A model generated the notes under the pieces. It searched no databases. It saw nothing but the letters and a program-made list of their open reading frames with translations, and was not told the origin of the DNA. A DNA stretch of 64,000 bases from NCBI GenBank assembly GCA_038227135.1, contig JBBRQC010000003.1, positions 71,066 to 135,065 of the forward strand, written 5' to 3'. Positions 25,626-34,398 of this stretch are shown in pieces. Origin of the DNA: UBA4720 sp038227135. Lineage in GTDB: Bacteria > Gemmatimonadota > Gemmatimonadetes > Gemmatimonadales > Gemmatimonadaceae. The stretch's first letter is position 1, and every line of letters starts with the position of its first letter. A program made the position numbers and the translations under genes.

Positions 25626-25691
25626 GGAGATAGGTTGAGGGTTCGTTAACAGGTACCCACCAGTGGGGTGCCTGTTCCCGAACCGTCCGAC

Positions 25692-26330
25692 CTAATCTAC
25701 GTATGGGGCGATGATTTCCGCGAACGAGGTTCTTGCCCGATTCAGCCGTGATTTCACTGTGCCGAGGTTGCAGTCGGTGATCTCTGCGATCTCTTCGTAC
25801 GACTTGCCCTCGAGCTCGCGCAGAATGAAGACATTCCGATGATGTTCGGGGAGTTTTGCCACCGTTTCTTCGACGATCTCCCTCAGGTGGCGCTTCCGAT
25901 ACATGTCGTCCGGACGAGAATTTGGATCCTCGAACTGAAGTGGACGATCTTCATCCTGAAAGTTCTTCTGCACCGTTTGGAAGAGCACCAGCGGATTGCG
26001 GGATCTGTTGCGAAGCTCGTTCTTGGCAAGGTTCGAGGCGATGGTATAGACCCAGGTTGAAAACTTCTTTGAGCGGTCGAACCGGTGCAGGTGGCGGTAG
26101 ACGCGAATGAATACCTCCTGTACCAGGTCTTCCGCCTTCTCGCGATCTCCTATTGTGCGATATACGAAGTTCAGAAGCCGGGTCTGATAGCGGGTTACGA
26201 GCTCGGAGAAAGCACGCTCTTCCCCACCGAGGAAGGCAGTCACGACGGCTGAGTCATCCATCGCCTGCAATCGTTCCCTGACGGTCGCGCCTTCAACGGC
26301 AACCATTTGCTTACGGACGATGTCAGCCAT
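25692..26330 (-). CDS. ECF RNA polymerase sigma factor, RpoE-like (212 aa)
   Basis: Sigma region 2 (FSELVTRYQTRLLNFVYRTI, DLVQEVFIRVYRHLHRFD, STWVYTIASNLAKNELR) and region 4 (LPEHHRNVFILRELEGKSY, IAEITDCNLGTVKSRLNRAR). GGAGAGAAGA precedes the ATG at 26330; a 40-residue upstream extension in frame is not conserved-looking. Its partner anti-sigma follows directly. ECF factors of this type usually control envelope stress genes and themselves. Confidence 0.93.
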   Translation of the reverse strand: MADIVRKQMVAVEGATVRERLQAMDDSAVVTAFLGGEERAFSELVTRYQTRLLNFVYRTIGDREKAEDLVQEVFIRVYRHLHRFDRSKKFSTWVYTIASNLAKNELRNRSRNPLVLFQTVQKNFQDEDRPLQFEDPNSRPDDMYRKRHLREIVEETVAKLPEHHRNVFILRELEGKSYEEIAEITDCNLGTVKSRLNRARTSFAEIIAPYVD

Positions 26331-26573
26331 TCTTCTCTCCTGTATTGTGAGAGACTCACGACTTGTGATCGTGGACGTCTCTGCTGGAACTTTTCCCGCT
26401 ACCATGGTAGTGCACGGGACATGCCGATTGGGCCATACTGCTAACCCCATGTCGTTAAACGGCTTACGACAGAGAACTCAAGCCTGAGCTTGTCCATATT
26501 CTGCCAAGCCTGTCCTATTTACATGACATGTCAGCGTCTTTTCATTGATTAGACGCCAATTTGGCCAGGAGGG

Positions 26574-27140
26574 TTAATGGCTGGCGCGAAACCCTGCGGC
26601 GAACAGCAGACCGAGTGCCGTCTTCGAATCCTGTATCTCGCCGGCCTGGATCATCTGCAGCGCCCGCGAGAGTGGCATCGGTTGCAATTCAAGAAATTCG
26701 TCCGCTTCATGCTTAGTCTCTCCGGACGTCAATCCGGTTGCCATGAAAAGATGAATCTTCTCGTCAGTGAATCCGGGAGTCGTATACATGGTGAACAGCT
26801 CATCCACCCGATCCGCGAAACACCCGGTTTCTTCCTTCAATTCCCTGAGAGCGCATTCGCGGGGATCTTCCCCGGGGTTTAGACGCCCTGCCGGGATCTC
26901 ATATAGATAGCCATCGGCCGCGTATCGGTATTGCCGGATCAGGAGGACCTGCGGGTCGTGTCCAGACGGGTCGCTGAGGAAGGGCACCACCGCGCTCGCT
27001 CCCGGATGCCGCACCATCTCGAGCTCTCCGACCGACCCGTCGGGAAAACGAACGGTGTCGACATCGAGCGATATGACCTTGCCGGTGTAGGCGCGACGGG
27101 ATTTTATCCGCCCGGGACGGTTTTCCTCGCCGCTATTCAC
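26574..27140 (-). CDS. NUDIX hydrolase, ADP-ribose pyrophosphatase-like (188 aa)
   Basis: Complete Nudix box GRLNPGEDPRECALRELKE + ETG (G-x5-E-x7-REUxEExGU). Preceded by VLLIRQYRYAADGYLYEIPAG, the ADP-ribose pyrophosphatase signature, with a Pro downstream of the box (MYTTPGFTDEKIHLF) as in that subfamily. It would hydrolyse ADP-ribose to AMP and ribose-5-phosphate. It lies 2 nt downstream of the M16-pair genes, likely cotranscribed. Confidence 0.9.
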   Translation of the reverse strand: MNSGEENRPGRIKSRRAYTGKVISLDVDTVRFPDGSVGELEMVRHPGASAVVPFLSDPSGHDPQVLLIRQYRYAADGYLYEIPAGRLNPGEDPRECALRELKEETGCFADRVDELFTMYTTPGFTDEKIHLFMATGLTSGETKHEADEFLELQPMPLSRALQMIQAGEIQDSKTALGLLFAAGFRASH

Positions 27141-27142
27141 GC

Positions 27143-28492
27143 TCAGGCGTTGTGGACGGTCACTTCGCCGAGACCATGGTCCGTCAGCGAGTCACGAACA
27201 GTCGATGCGTCTCCGACTATTACGGTCTGCAACAGCTCCGGGTGAAGATGTGTCTTGGCCGCTTCGAGAACTCCCTCCTCCGACACATTGCGGATATTCA
27301 TCCGGTACGAGTCGTAATAGTCCGGGCTCAGATCGTAGATCACGAGCGTAGCGAGCGCCGATGCAATCGCGGCTGTGGTCTCGTAACGGATCGGGAAGAC
27401 GCCTTCGAGGTAATCCCGGGCCAGAGAGAGCTCCTCACCAGAGATTTTCTCGTCACGAATCCTGTTGATTTCCATGAGAATTTCACGAAGGGCAGGCGCT
27501 GTCACTTCGCTTTCGACCGCCGTGGAAACCACAAACGGGCCCGGCCCACGCCGCCAGTCGTAGAGCGACGATGCGCCATAGGTATAGCCGTGTGCTTCCC
27601 GGAGATTGAGGTTGATTCGTGAGCCAAAAAGACCGCCGAGAACTGCATTCATGACCAGTGTTGGGAAAAAATCCGGATGCTTCCTGGGCAGTCCAACATG
27701 GCCTACTCGCAGTTCCGATTGCGGCGCGTCCGGCTTGTTGACGATATGGGTGTTCTTCCGGTTCCAGCGGGGGTTCGCTGAGAGCGGCTGTTGCCGCGAA
27801 GAGCCGCGTGGCCATTTTGTAAACGCTTCAACGACCAGTTTTTTGGCATTTTCCGACGAGATATCGCCAGCGACTATTACTGTCGTGGCTCCCGAGTTGT
27901 AGTTCGAACGGTAGAACTGCTCGACATCGTCGCGTGTCAGCGAGCTGACGCTTTCGGTGCTTCCCTCGTCTGGCCTCGAGTACCGTGATTCGTCGTCGTA
28001 GAGAAACTCCGAAAATTTCTCGTCCGCGAGTCCACGTGGTTCTGTTTCGAGTTGCAGGATCTCGGCGAGTCGTTCGGCCTTGAGCCGCTCGATCTCCCGT
28101 TCCGGGAAACCCGGACTGCTGATTGCTTCGCCAAGCAATCTGGTCGCTTCTTCCAGCTTACCGGAAAGCACCGTGATCTTCAGGAAGGCGCTGTCCCAGC
28201 CTGCTCCGGCCTCGAGCGATGTGCCAAGCTGTTCAAACTTCTCGGCGAGCTCGGCTCCGTCGAATTTCACCGTTCCTTCGAGCAAGGCGGCTGCTGTCAG
28301 TGCTGCGACTCCTTCCTTGCCGCGAGGCTCACTCGTCGACCCAGCGTTTACCAGAACCAGCACTGTCACGAGAGGGAGCTTCAGGACTGGCGCCGTTATC
28401 AGCCTCACTCCTGTCGGGAGAGTCTCGTCCTTGAATTGGGGAAATCGGTAGTTGCGCGCCGGCCCTGGCTTTGGACGAAGAGACGTAACCAT
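27143..28492 (-). CDS. M16-family protein without the zinc motif (449 aa)
   Basis: Two M16 halves are recognisable (VRLITAPVLKLPLVTVLVLV; DDVEQFYRSNYNSGATTVIVAG; LREAHGYTYGASSLYDWRRG), but the HxxEH position reads VAALTAAALLEGT, so no zinc site exists. In mitochondrial processing peptidase and many bacterial pairs, an inactive M16 subunit binds substrate beside an active one. Here the active subunit is immediately upstream and the stop/start overlap as TAATG. Confidence 0.88.
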   Translation of the reverse strand: MVTSLRPKPGPARNYRFPQFKDETLPTGVRLITAPVLKLPLVTVLVLVNAGSTSEPRGKEGVAALTAAALLEGTVKFDGAELAEKFEQLGTSLEAGAGWDSAFLKITVLSGKLEEATRLLGEAISSPGFPEREIERLKAERLAEILQLETEPRGLADEKFSEFLYDDESRYSRPDEGSTESVSSLTRDDVEQFYRSNYNSGATTVIVAGDISSENAKKLVVEAFTKWPRGSSRQQPLSANPRWNRKNTHIVNKPDAPQSELRVGHVGLPRKHPDFFPTLVMNAVLGGLFGSRINLNLREAHGYTYGASSLYDWRRGPGPFVVSTAVESEVTAPALREILMEINRIRDEKISGEELSLARDYLEGVFPIRYETTAAIASALATLVIYDLSPDYYDSYRMNIRNVSEEGVLEAAKTHLHPELLQTVIVGDASTVRDSLTDHGLGEVTVHNA

Positions 28493-29799
28493 TAACCGAT
28501 GCCGGCGGCGGCGAGAACACGCGCTGATTCGACCCCTGCCTTCGGGACATAAATGAGACTGGCTCTGTTGTTTTCCCCGAGCCGCTCCGAGATGATCTCG
28601 TTTACCTGCTCGGTGGTTACCGCCCGATATCGATCTGCTTGATCGTTGATCAACGCAGGGTCGCCGAAATAGGTCGCGAACATCGAAAGTCGGTCGGCTC
28701 GTTCGCCCGCCGACTGCAGCGACGCCGTTAGATCGGTCTCGATCAATGAAGTCGCCCTTCGCACCTCTGCGTCGGACACACCTTCACTATGAAGATGGTT
28801 GATCTCGCGCTCTACCTCCTCTTCGAGCTGGGCTGCGGCTGTTTCGGGACGTGCGGTGACATCGAGGACCAACAGGTCGGTGCCTTTTGCCAGGTCGAAC
28901 GTGAACGCCGAAGCATCGGCTGCCACCTGTCGCTCGCGAACCAGAGAACGATGGAGTCGACTGCCGCGCCTAGAGCCAAGAATTACCGAAGTGATGCTGG
29001 CCGCATAGTACGCATCACTTCCGAATACCGGGGAACAGAATGCCATGAACAGCCGGGGAAGGCTAACGCTGTCGTAAACCTGCTCCCGCAATCGCCTTCC
29101 GAACACTGGCGGAAGATCCATTGGTGGGAGCGGCGGCCTTGCCTTCCCTCGGGGAATAGGACCGAAGCAGTCATCGACCAGCTTGCGCGCTTCTGCTGGA
29201 TCGAAATCCCCGGCAATCGAGAGAACTGCATTGTCAGGCGTATAGTAGGTCGCAAAAAACTCGGCAACGTCATCCAGCGACGCTGCCGAGAGATCATCCA
29301 TCGACCCAATGAGGGAGTGCTGGAACGGGTGCGATGCCGGAAAGACGAGCTCCTGCATTTTTTCGAGGAAAGTACCGTATGGCTGATTGTCCACTGACCA
29401 GCGCCGCTCATTCTTGACGACGTCACGTTGGGTGTCGAGCTTCGCCTGCGTCATCGCGGGCAGCAGCTCGCCCATTCGGTCGGCTTCCAGCCATAGTGCC
29501 AGTCCGAGCTCGTTCGAGGGCACTGTCTCGAAGTAGTTCGTCCGCTCCAGCCAGGTCGATCCGTTCAGCGTGCCGCCCGCCCGCTGGATCAACTCGAAGT
29601 GTTCGTTCGAGTTCACATGAGCAGATCCCTGAAAAAGCATATGCTCGAACAGATGCGCGAACCCTGTCCTACCGATTTTCTCGTTGGCGGATCCCACGTG
29701 ATACCAAAGATTCACGGCCACGATCGGGGTGGTGTGATCCTCGGACAACGTGACGAGGAGCCCGTTCTCGAGACGAAAGGTTTCTACGGGAATTCGCAT
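28492..29799 (-). CDS. M16-family zinc peptidase, catalytic subunit (435 aa)
   Basis: Inverted zinc motif in TGFAHLFEHMLFQGS (HxxEH) with the distal Glu in QRDVVKNERRWSVDNQPYG. C-terminal half carries the Arg/Tyr substrate-binding pair region (LPRLFMAFCSPVFGSDAYYAA, GSRRGSRLHRSLVRERQVA). No signal peptide, so cytoplasmic. Start at 29799 (MRIPVETFRLENGLLV) fits family N-termini better than an upstream ATG. Forms an operon with the inactive partner and the NUDIX gene; a heterodimer is expected. Confidence 0.92.
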   Translation of the reverse strand: MRIPVETFRLENGLLVTLSEDHTTPIVAVNLWYHVGSANEKIGRTGFAHLFEHMLFQGSAHVNSNEHFELIQRAGGTLNGSTWLERTNYFETVPSNELGLALWLEADRMGELLPAMTQAKLDTQRDVVKNERRWSVDNQPYGTFLEKMQELVFPASHPFQHSLIGSMDDLSAASLDDVAEFFATYYTPDNAVLSIAGDFDPAEARKLVDDCFGPIPRGKARPPLPPMDLPPVFGRRLREQVYDSVSLPRLFMAFCSPVFGSDAYYAASITSVILGSRRGSRLHRSLVRERQVAADASAFTFDLAKGTDLLVLDVTARPETAAAQLEEEVEREINHLHSEGVSDAEVRRATSLIETDLTASLQSAGERADRLSMFATYFGDPALINDQADRYRAVTTEQVNEIISERLGENNRASLIYVPKAGVESARVLAAAGIG

Positions 29800-29852
29800 T
29801 GTCGTAAATTGCCCGCCATGCAAACCTACTGGAACCCCCTCCGGGTTCTCAT

Positions 29853-30656
29853 GTGATTGCCGTCCTCGTTGCGCTCGGGTTATTGCTCGGGCTGGTGGCT
29901 CTTCTCTGGCAATCGCAGGAAAGGATCCTCTTCCAGCCTCCGCGTTTCCACGAGAACCCCACTGAGACCGGTCGCGCGAATTACACCACCTCGGATGGCC
30001 AGTCGCTCGCGAGTTTCATCGTCGGCAACCCGCGGACTGCGCCGGGCGTTCTTCTCTGCTTTCACGGAAATGCTGACCTTGCAATGTGGCAGGTTGAATG
30101 GGCCAGTGATGTAGCGGCTCGCTCGGGATACGCCGTTATGCTGGCTGAATATCGGGGCTATATGTCGCTCGGAGGCAAACCAACCTACTCCACTACAAAG
30201 CTCGACGCGCTTGCTGCTTACGACTACCTGCACTCTGTCTTGGGCGTGGATGATACCCGGATGGCCTACTTTGGACATTCACTCGGCAGCGCCATAGCTG
30301 TCGAGCTAGCCGAGGCTCGTCGCCCGCGGGCGTTGCTGCTCCAGTCTCCTTTCTCTTCCGCGCGCGCGATGGCCAGGCTCATCGTCACACCCGCCGTCGC
30401 TGTCATCTGGAAAGCCGTTTCCCGGATTCATTTCGACACCACGCGCGTAGTCTCCCGGCTCGATGTTCCCGTTTCCGTATCACACGGTAAGCGCGATCGA
30501 ATCGTTCCTTTTAGGATGGGGCTGGAGGTTTACGGCGCTGCCAGAAGAAAGGGTCAGCTTCTGGTAGTGGATAAGGCCGGCCACAGCGACGTCGCTGAAG
30601 TTGCCGGAGAGGAATACTGGAAATGGCTCATCACGGCCCTGGAGGCGAAAACCTGA
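29853..30656 (+). CDS. Membrane-anchored alpha/beta hydrolase, BEM46-like (267 aa)
   Basis: GTG start at 29853. N-terminal helix (IAVLVALGLLLGLVALLWQ) then ERILFQPPRF, the conserved opening of YfhR/BEM46 hydrolases. Catalytic parts: oxyanion segment LLCFHGNADL, EYRGYMSLGG, nucleophile elbow YFGHSLGSAIAVE, acid near VSHGKRDRIVPF and His in KAGHSDVAEV. Substrate unknown. Divergent from the M16 operon with 53 nt between start codons; convergent with the YdcF gene 8 nt away. Confidence 0.88.
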   Translation: MIAVLVALGLLLGLVALLWQSQERILFQPPRFHENPTETGRANYTTSDGQSLASFIVGNPRTAPGVLLCFHGNADLAMWQVEWASDVAARSGYAVMLAEYRGYMSLGGKPTYSTTKLDALAAYDYLHSVLGVDDTRMAYFGHSLGSAIAVELAEARRPRALLLQSPFSSARAMARLIVTPAVAVIWKAVSRIHFDTTRVVSRLDVPVSVSHGKRDRIVPFRMGLEVYGAARRKGQLLVVDKAGHSDVAEVAGEEYWKWLITALEAKT

Positions 30657-30664
30657 GCTCGACT

Positions 30665-31288
30665 CTACAGCTTTCTCTCGAACAGGAAGGCCAACGGTGC
30701 TTTGAGAGATTCACTGAAGATGTACTTCCAGCGTTCCTCCCTGTTCGGTGAGATGGGACTCGTGCGGGTCGGAGATGTGTATGGCGTGAATCCAAAACGT
30801 CTTGCCAGGATTCTCAGCCGCAGCATATGAAACGGATCGCTCACCAGTAGCGCGCTCTGCAGCCCCCGTACTTCGAGCATTCCGGCAACAGCGCGCATCG
30901 ATTCGCTCGTGGTTCTTCCTTCGTTCTCGACCAGAATGGCGCTATCCGGGACACCGTGTTTCTTCGCGTAATTCCTGCCCACGGCTGCTTCGCTGGTGGT
31001 ATCTCCGGAGCCCGTACCACCCGTGAGAATCAGAAGGGAGGCCAGGTGGCGGCTCCAGAGATCCAAAGCGTGATCGAGTCTCGCGCGCAACACGGGTGAC
31101 GGTTTGCCTGCGTACTGCGCTGCCCCCAGGACCACTATGGCCTGCGCTGGCCTTGCTTCGTCACGAGAGCTCCAGAATAGAACCGTTACCGCCGAAGCCA
31201 GCCACAGAAAGAAGACCGTCAGCATACCGATGGTCACTATTCGACGCGTGATTCTGATGGCTTCTTTGGCCTTAGCCGCCCGCTTCAT
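30665..31288 (-). CDS. YdcF/DUF218-family envelope protein (207 aa)
   Basis: One N-terminal membrane helix (TIGMLTVFFLWLASAVTVLFW), then the DUF218 fold: AIVVLGAAQYAGKPSPVLRARLDHAL, LLILTGGTGSGDTTSEAAVG, TTSESMRAVAGML and SDPFHMLRLRILARRFG. Related proteins (ElyC, SanA) act in envelope integrity and cell wall lipid-carrier metabolism. The mechanism is not established in the family. Confidence 0.88.
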   Translation of the reverse strand: MKRAAKAKEAIRITRRIVTIGMLTVFFLWLASAVTVLFWSSRDEARPAQAIVVLGAAQYAGKPSPVLRARLDHALDLWSRHLASLLILTGGTGSGDTTSEAAVGRNYAKKHGVPDSAILVENEGRTTSESMRAVAGMLEVRGLQSALLVSDPFHMLRLRILARRFGFTPYTSPTRTSPISPNREERWKYIFSESLKAPLAFLFERKL

Positions 31289-31303
31289 TCGACGGAACCT
31301 ACG

Positions 31304-32686
31304 TTAGAGCGCACGACGCGTGTGAGGCTCCGGACAATCGACTGAATAACCCAGTGCCGTTAGCGTTACCTTGAATTCGTCCTGAACGGGCACCTCTCCG
31401 TGTACCAGCCATACTGGTCCGAGATGCGGGGATTTATCCCTCATCCGACCAAGCCACGCGATCATTTCTGTCCGATCGGCGTGAGCGCTATATCCGTCGA
31501 TGACTTCAACGCGTGCATGCAGCGGAACGTCCTCGCCGAAAATGTGAAGAATCGGTTGCCTCTCGACCACTCTGCGTCCAAGAGTGTGCTCGGCCTGAAA
31601 GCCGACCACGAGTATCGTATTCCGCGGATCACTGGCGCCCTGGGCGAGATGGTGGAGGATCCGCCCATTCTCCATCATCCCTGACGCGGCGATGATGACC
31701 ATTGGGCCGTGGACACGAGAGAGTGCCTTTGACTCCTCCACATCACGAGTATAGTGAAGGAGGTCGAATCGAAAGAGCTCTTTTGCTTTTCGAACCATTT
31801 CCTCGGACCGGTCAAAGCTCTCCGGATGCATCTCAAAGACGGTCGTCGCATTGATCGCGAGCGGACTGTCCACGTAGATGGGTATCGCGGGTATCGCTCC
31901 CTCCTGCGTGAGTGAGTGGAGCGCGTAGATCATTTCCTGGGTGCGACCCAGCGCAAAGGCCGGAATGAGAACCCGGCCTCCACGCGCGGCGGTTTCGCGA
32001 ATCACCTGGGCAAGCTGGGCCTTCGCTCCTTCTACCGACTCGTGTTCCCGGTTCCCGTAGGTCGACTCCATGATCAGGGCATCGACGCCTTCTGGAGGAA
32101 CCGGATCCCGGACGATTGCGAGTCCGCTTCGACCGATATCTCCCGAGAACGCGAGTCTTTTGGTCTTTCCTCCTTCGGTGCAGTCGAGTAAAACCGAGGC
32201 GGAGCCGAGTATGTGCCCGGCATCGATATAGGTTGCCTTTACTCCCGGTACTACGTCGAACGATCTGTTGTAAGGAACCCCGACCATCAGGTCCATGGTG
32301 CGCACCGCGTGACGCATTCCATAGAGCGGCTCGATGAAATCTTTGTGTCTCTTCGCCAGGAACTCCGCATCCCTTTCCTGGATATGAGCCGAATCAGCCA
32401 GCATTACCGCGCAGAGATCACGCGTTGCTGAAGTAGCCCATATGGTTTTCGAGTATCCCTCCGCAATGAGGTAGGGAAGACGCCCCGAGTGGTCGATATG
32501 CGCGTGGGATAGAACAACCGCGTCGAGATCCTTGATCGGCAGAGGAAGATGTCGGTTCTTGTCCGCCGAATCCTGTCGCTTTCCCTGAAACATTCCACAG
32601 TCAAGAGCGACGGTGTGTCCGTTTACATGCAGGAGGTGGCAGGAGCCTGTGACCTCCCTTGCCGCGCCGACAAACGTTATCTCCAA
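31304..32686 (-). CDS. Beta-CASP metallo-beta-lactamase RNA nuclease (460 aa)
   Basis: MBL motif LSHAHIDHSGRLPYL, then FSGDIGR and the beta-CASP domain with ESTYGNREHE, IPAFALGRTQEMIYAL, the conserved ASGMMENGRILHHL and VVGFQAEHTLG, ending DGYSAHADRTEM. This is the CPSF73/YSH1-like class of bacterial mRNA 3' nucleases or exonucleases. No ATG fits; the TTG at 32686 gives MEITFVGAAREVTGSCHLL, matching family N-termini, and lies 5 nt after the stop of the small upstream gene, suggesting coupled translation. Confidence 0.9.
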   Translation of the reverse strand: MEITFVGAAREVTGSCHLLHVNGHTVALDCGMFQGKRQDSADKNRHLPLPIKDLDAVVLSHAHIDHSGRLPYLIAEGYSKTIWATSATRDLCAVMLADSAHIQERDAEFLAKRHKDFIEPLYGMRHAVRTMDLMVGVPYNRSFDVVPGVKATYIDAGHILGSASVLLDCTEGGKTKRLAFSGDIGRSGLAIVRDPVPPEGVDALIMESTYGNREHESVEGAKAQLAQVIRETAARGGRVLIPAFALGRTQEMIYALHSLTQEGAIPAIPIYVDSPLAINATTVFEMHPESFDRSEEMVRKAKELFRFDLLHYTRDVEESKALSRVHGPMVIIAASGMMENGRILHHLAQGASDPRNTILVVGFQAEHTLGRRVVERQPILHIFGEDVPLHARVEVIDGYSAHADRTEMIAWLGRMRDKSPHLGPVWLVHGEVPVQDEFKVTLTALGYSVDCPEPHTRRAL

Positions 32687-32691
32687 TAGCT

Positions 32692-32868
32692 CTAGCCTTC
32701 TGCCACCGCATCGCGCTGGAAGAGGATCGTGACACGCTGTTCGTCCTGAGACATCAGCGCGGGCTCCCACCCTCCTCTGCTTCGCTCGTTGAGGAGGTCG
32801 GTGAGAGTATCTTCATCTTCCCGGGTATGACGCGTCAACTTGACTACCACTGCCTGGTATTCTTTCAT
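32692..32868 (-). CDS. DUF4177-like small protein (58 aa)
   Basis: MKEYQAVVVKLTRHTRED, then LTDLLNERSRGGWEPALMS and TILFQRD: strand-helix-strand with the Gly-Gly-Trp-Glu turn of DUF4177 proteins (typically EYKVV ... LLNEYAAEGWELVSV). Function of the family is unknown. It stops 5 nt before the beta-CASP nuclease start; its ATG at 32868 has no obvious ribosome binding site. It is too short for most gene callers. Confidence 0.7.
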   Translation of the reverse strand: MKEYQAVVVKLTRHTREDEDTLTDLLNERSRGGWEPALMSQDEQRVTILFQRDAVAEG

Positions 32869-32932
32869 CGGGAGTTAGAGATTATGGGCCGGTGAACATC
32901 CACTGTGCAGAGGCCGGAATCCCGGGGCTAGA

Positions 32933-33583
32933 ATGATCGAGCGGGTCAAGGAATTTCCGACGTTGACTATTATCCGGCATCCTCTCGTTCAGCACAAGCT
33001 AACGATTCTGCGGGATCAACAGACTCAGACGAAGCATTTCAAGGAGCTGGTCGACGAGATCGCCATGCTCATGGCCTACGAGGCAACCAGCGAATTGACG
33101 CTCGAGTCCAGACAGGTGGATAGTCCGCTCGAGCGCACATCGGGCTGGCACATCACCGGAAAGAAACTGACGCTGGTTCCAATTCTTCGGGCTGGCCTTG
33201 GTATGGTGGAGGGAATCCTTCGCCTCGTTCCATCGGCGCGAGTGGGTCACATTGGACTCTACCGCGATCACAATACCCTGCAGCCCGTGGACTACTACTT
33301 CAAGGTCCCCGGGGATACTGCTGAGCGGGATTTCTTTCTGCTCGATCCGATGCTCGCCACGGGAGGTAGCGCAGCCGCGGCGGTGGCATCCCTCAAGCGA
33401 GCGGGTGCCGCCCGGATCCGCTTCCTTTGCCTGGTAGCTGCCCCGGAAGGAGTGCGACGGCTCAGCGCGGCTCATCCCGACGTCCAGATTTACTGCGCGG
33501 CTCTGGACCGCGAACTCAACAGTCAGGGCTACATTCTGCCCGGCCTGGGCGACGCTGGAGACAGATTGTTCGGGACGAAATGA
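32933..33583 (+). CDS. upp: Uracil phosphoribosyltransferase (216 aa)
   Basis: Pyrimidine salvage: uracil + PRPP to UMP. Signatures VQHKLTILRDQQTQTKHFKE, VPILRAGLGMVEG, IGLYRDHNTLQPVDYYFKVP, PRPP loop LLDPMLATGGSAAAAV and the uracil-binding end QGYILPGLGDAGDRLFGTK. Full length. Divergent from the DUF4177/nuclease pair; convergent with the DUF2225 gene 4 nt away. Confidence 0.97.
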   Translation: MIERVKEFPTLTIIRHPLVQHKLTILRDQQTQTKHFKELVDEIAMLMAYEATSELTLESRQVDSPLERTSGWHITGKKLTLVPILRAGLGMVEGILRLVPSARVGHIGLYRDHNTLQPVDYYFKVPGDTAERDFFLLDPMLATGGSAAAAVASLKRAGAARIRFLCLVAAPEGVRRLSAAHPDVQIYCAALDRELNSQGYILPGLGDAGDRLFGTK

Positions 33584-33587
33584 TCCG

Positions 33588-34238
33588 CTAGCCGAACCAC
33601 TCTCTCGGATTCAGCCTCTGCTGTTCGGCCGCATCCATGACCCATTGCTGATTCTGTGGATCGACTATTTCGCTGGAAACAGACTCGAACCATCTGGTTG
33701 CTGTCCTGGTGTTGCCGATCCGTCTCCACAGCTCTCCAACGAGATAGGTGAGGATCGCACGTTCATCCCGCGGAACGGCGTCATAGGCATTCAACGCCTC
33801 CTCAAATTTCCACACAGCGTGCCGGCGGAAGTATCTCTCGGCCTCCACGTCGCCCTCATCGACACAGCACCAGGCCGCGCGTAGAAGCAGGTCGGCAATG
33901 TGTCGGGACTCCATGCCTTGCCACTGCGCGACTTTAACAGCGGCTTCGTACTTCTCTGATCCACTCATGGGCGAAGGGTGCAGCGGCGCCAGCTCGTTTA
34001 GCACCTGTTGTTTCAGGATAGGGCTGACATCCGTTGGTGCCGTGAAATCTGATTCGCCGCCGGAGTAGCCACACTCGCTGCACATGTGGATTAGATAGGC
34101 GAGCGGCTGAGTACCCGCGGCTCGCTCATGAAAATCCGTCCGCTTGCCGCCGAAGGCATTGGTCGAAACCACACTCTGGGATTTGAACTCGTTGTCACAC
34201 ACGGGACACCGAAGTTCGATCTGACGCAGCGTTGTCAT
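33588..34238 (-). CDS. DUF2225 zinc-ribbon/TPR-like protein (216 aa)
   Basis: N-terminal zinc-binding CPVCDNEF and MCSECGYSGGESDF pairs with the DUF2225 segment TDFHERAAGTQPLAYLIHMC. The rest is helical and TPR-like (YEAAVKVAQWQ, AERYFRRHAVWKFEEALNAY, LVGELWRRIGN). Function unknown; the family is widespread in Firmicutes and other phyla and may be RNA- or protein-binding. Single gene with no operon partner. Confidence 0.85.
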   Translation of the reverse strand: MTTLRQIELRCPVCDNEFKSQSVVSTNAFGGKRTDFHERAAGTQPLAYLIHMCSECGYSGGESDFTAPTDVSPILKQQVLNELAPLHPSPMSGSEKYEAAVKVAQWQGMESRHIADLLLRAAWCCVDEGDVEAERYFRRHAVWKFEEALNAYDAVPRDERAILTYLVGELWRRIGNTRTATRWFESVSSEIVDPQNQQWVMDAAEQQRLNPREWFG

Positions 34239-34398
34239 TGGCTGCTCCTCCTCTCGCTCTCAGGAAGAGATAGGGAATATCTGTGCCAGTATTTGGGATT
34301 TTGTTTGGAGACATCGGCCTTGTTGAGACTTTCGGTGGATTGTATCTTCTCGCATCGCAAAAACGCGAACGGCTTCCCACCCTGCGAACTGGTCGTTG

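Noticed and set aside
25649..25675. Hairpin between sigma and anti-sigma genes as a terminator
   Set aside because: The stem has a mismatch and is not followed by a T-run; at most a stability or attenuation element.
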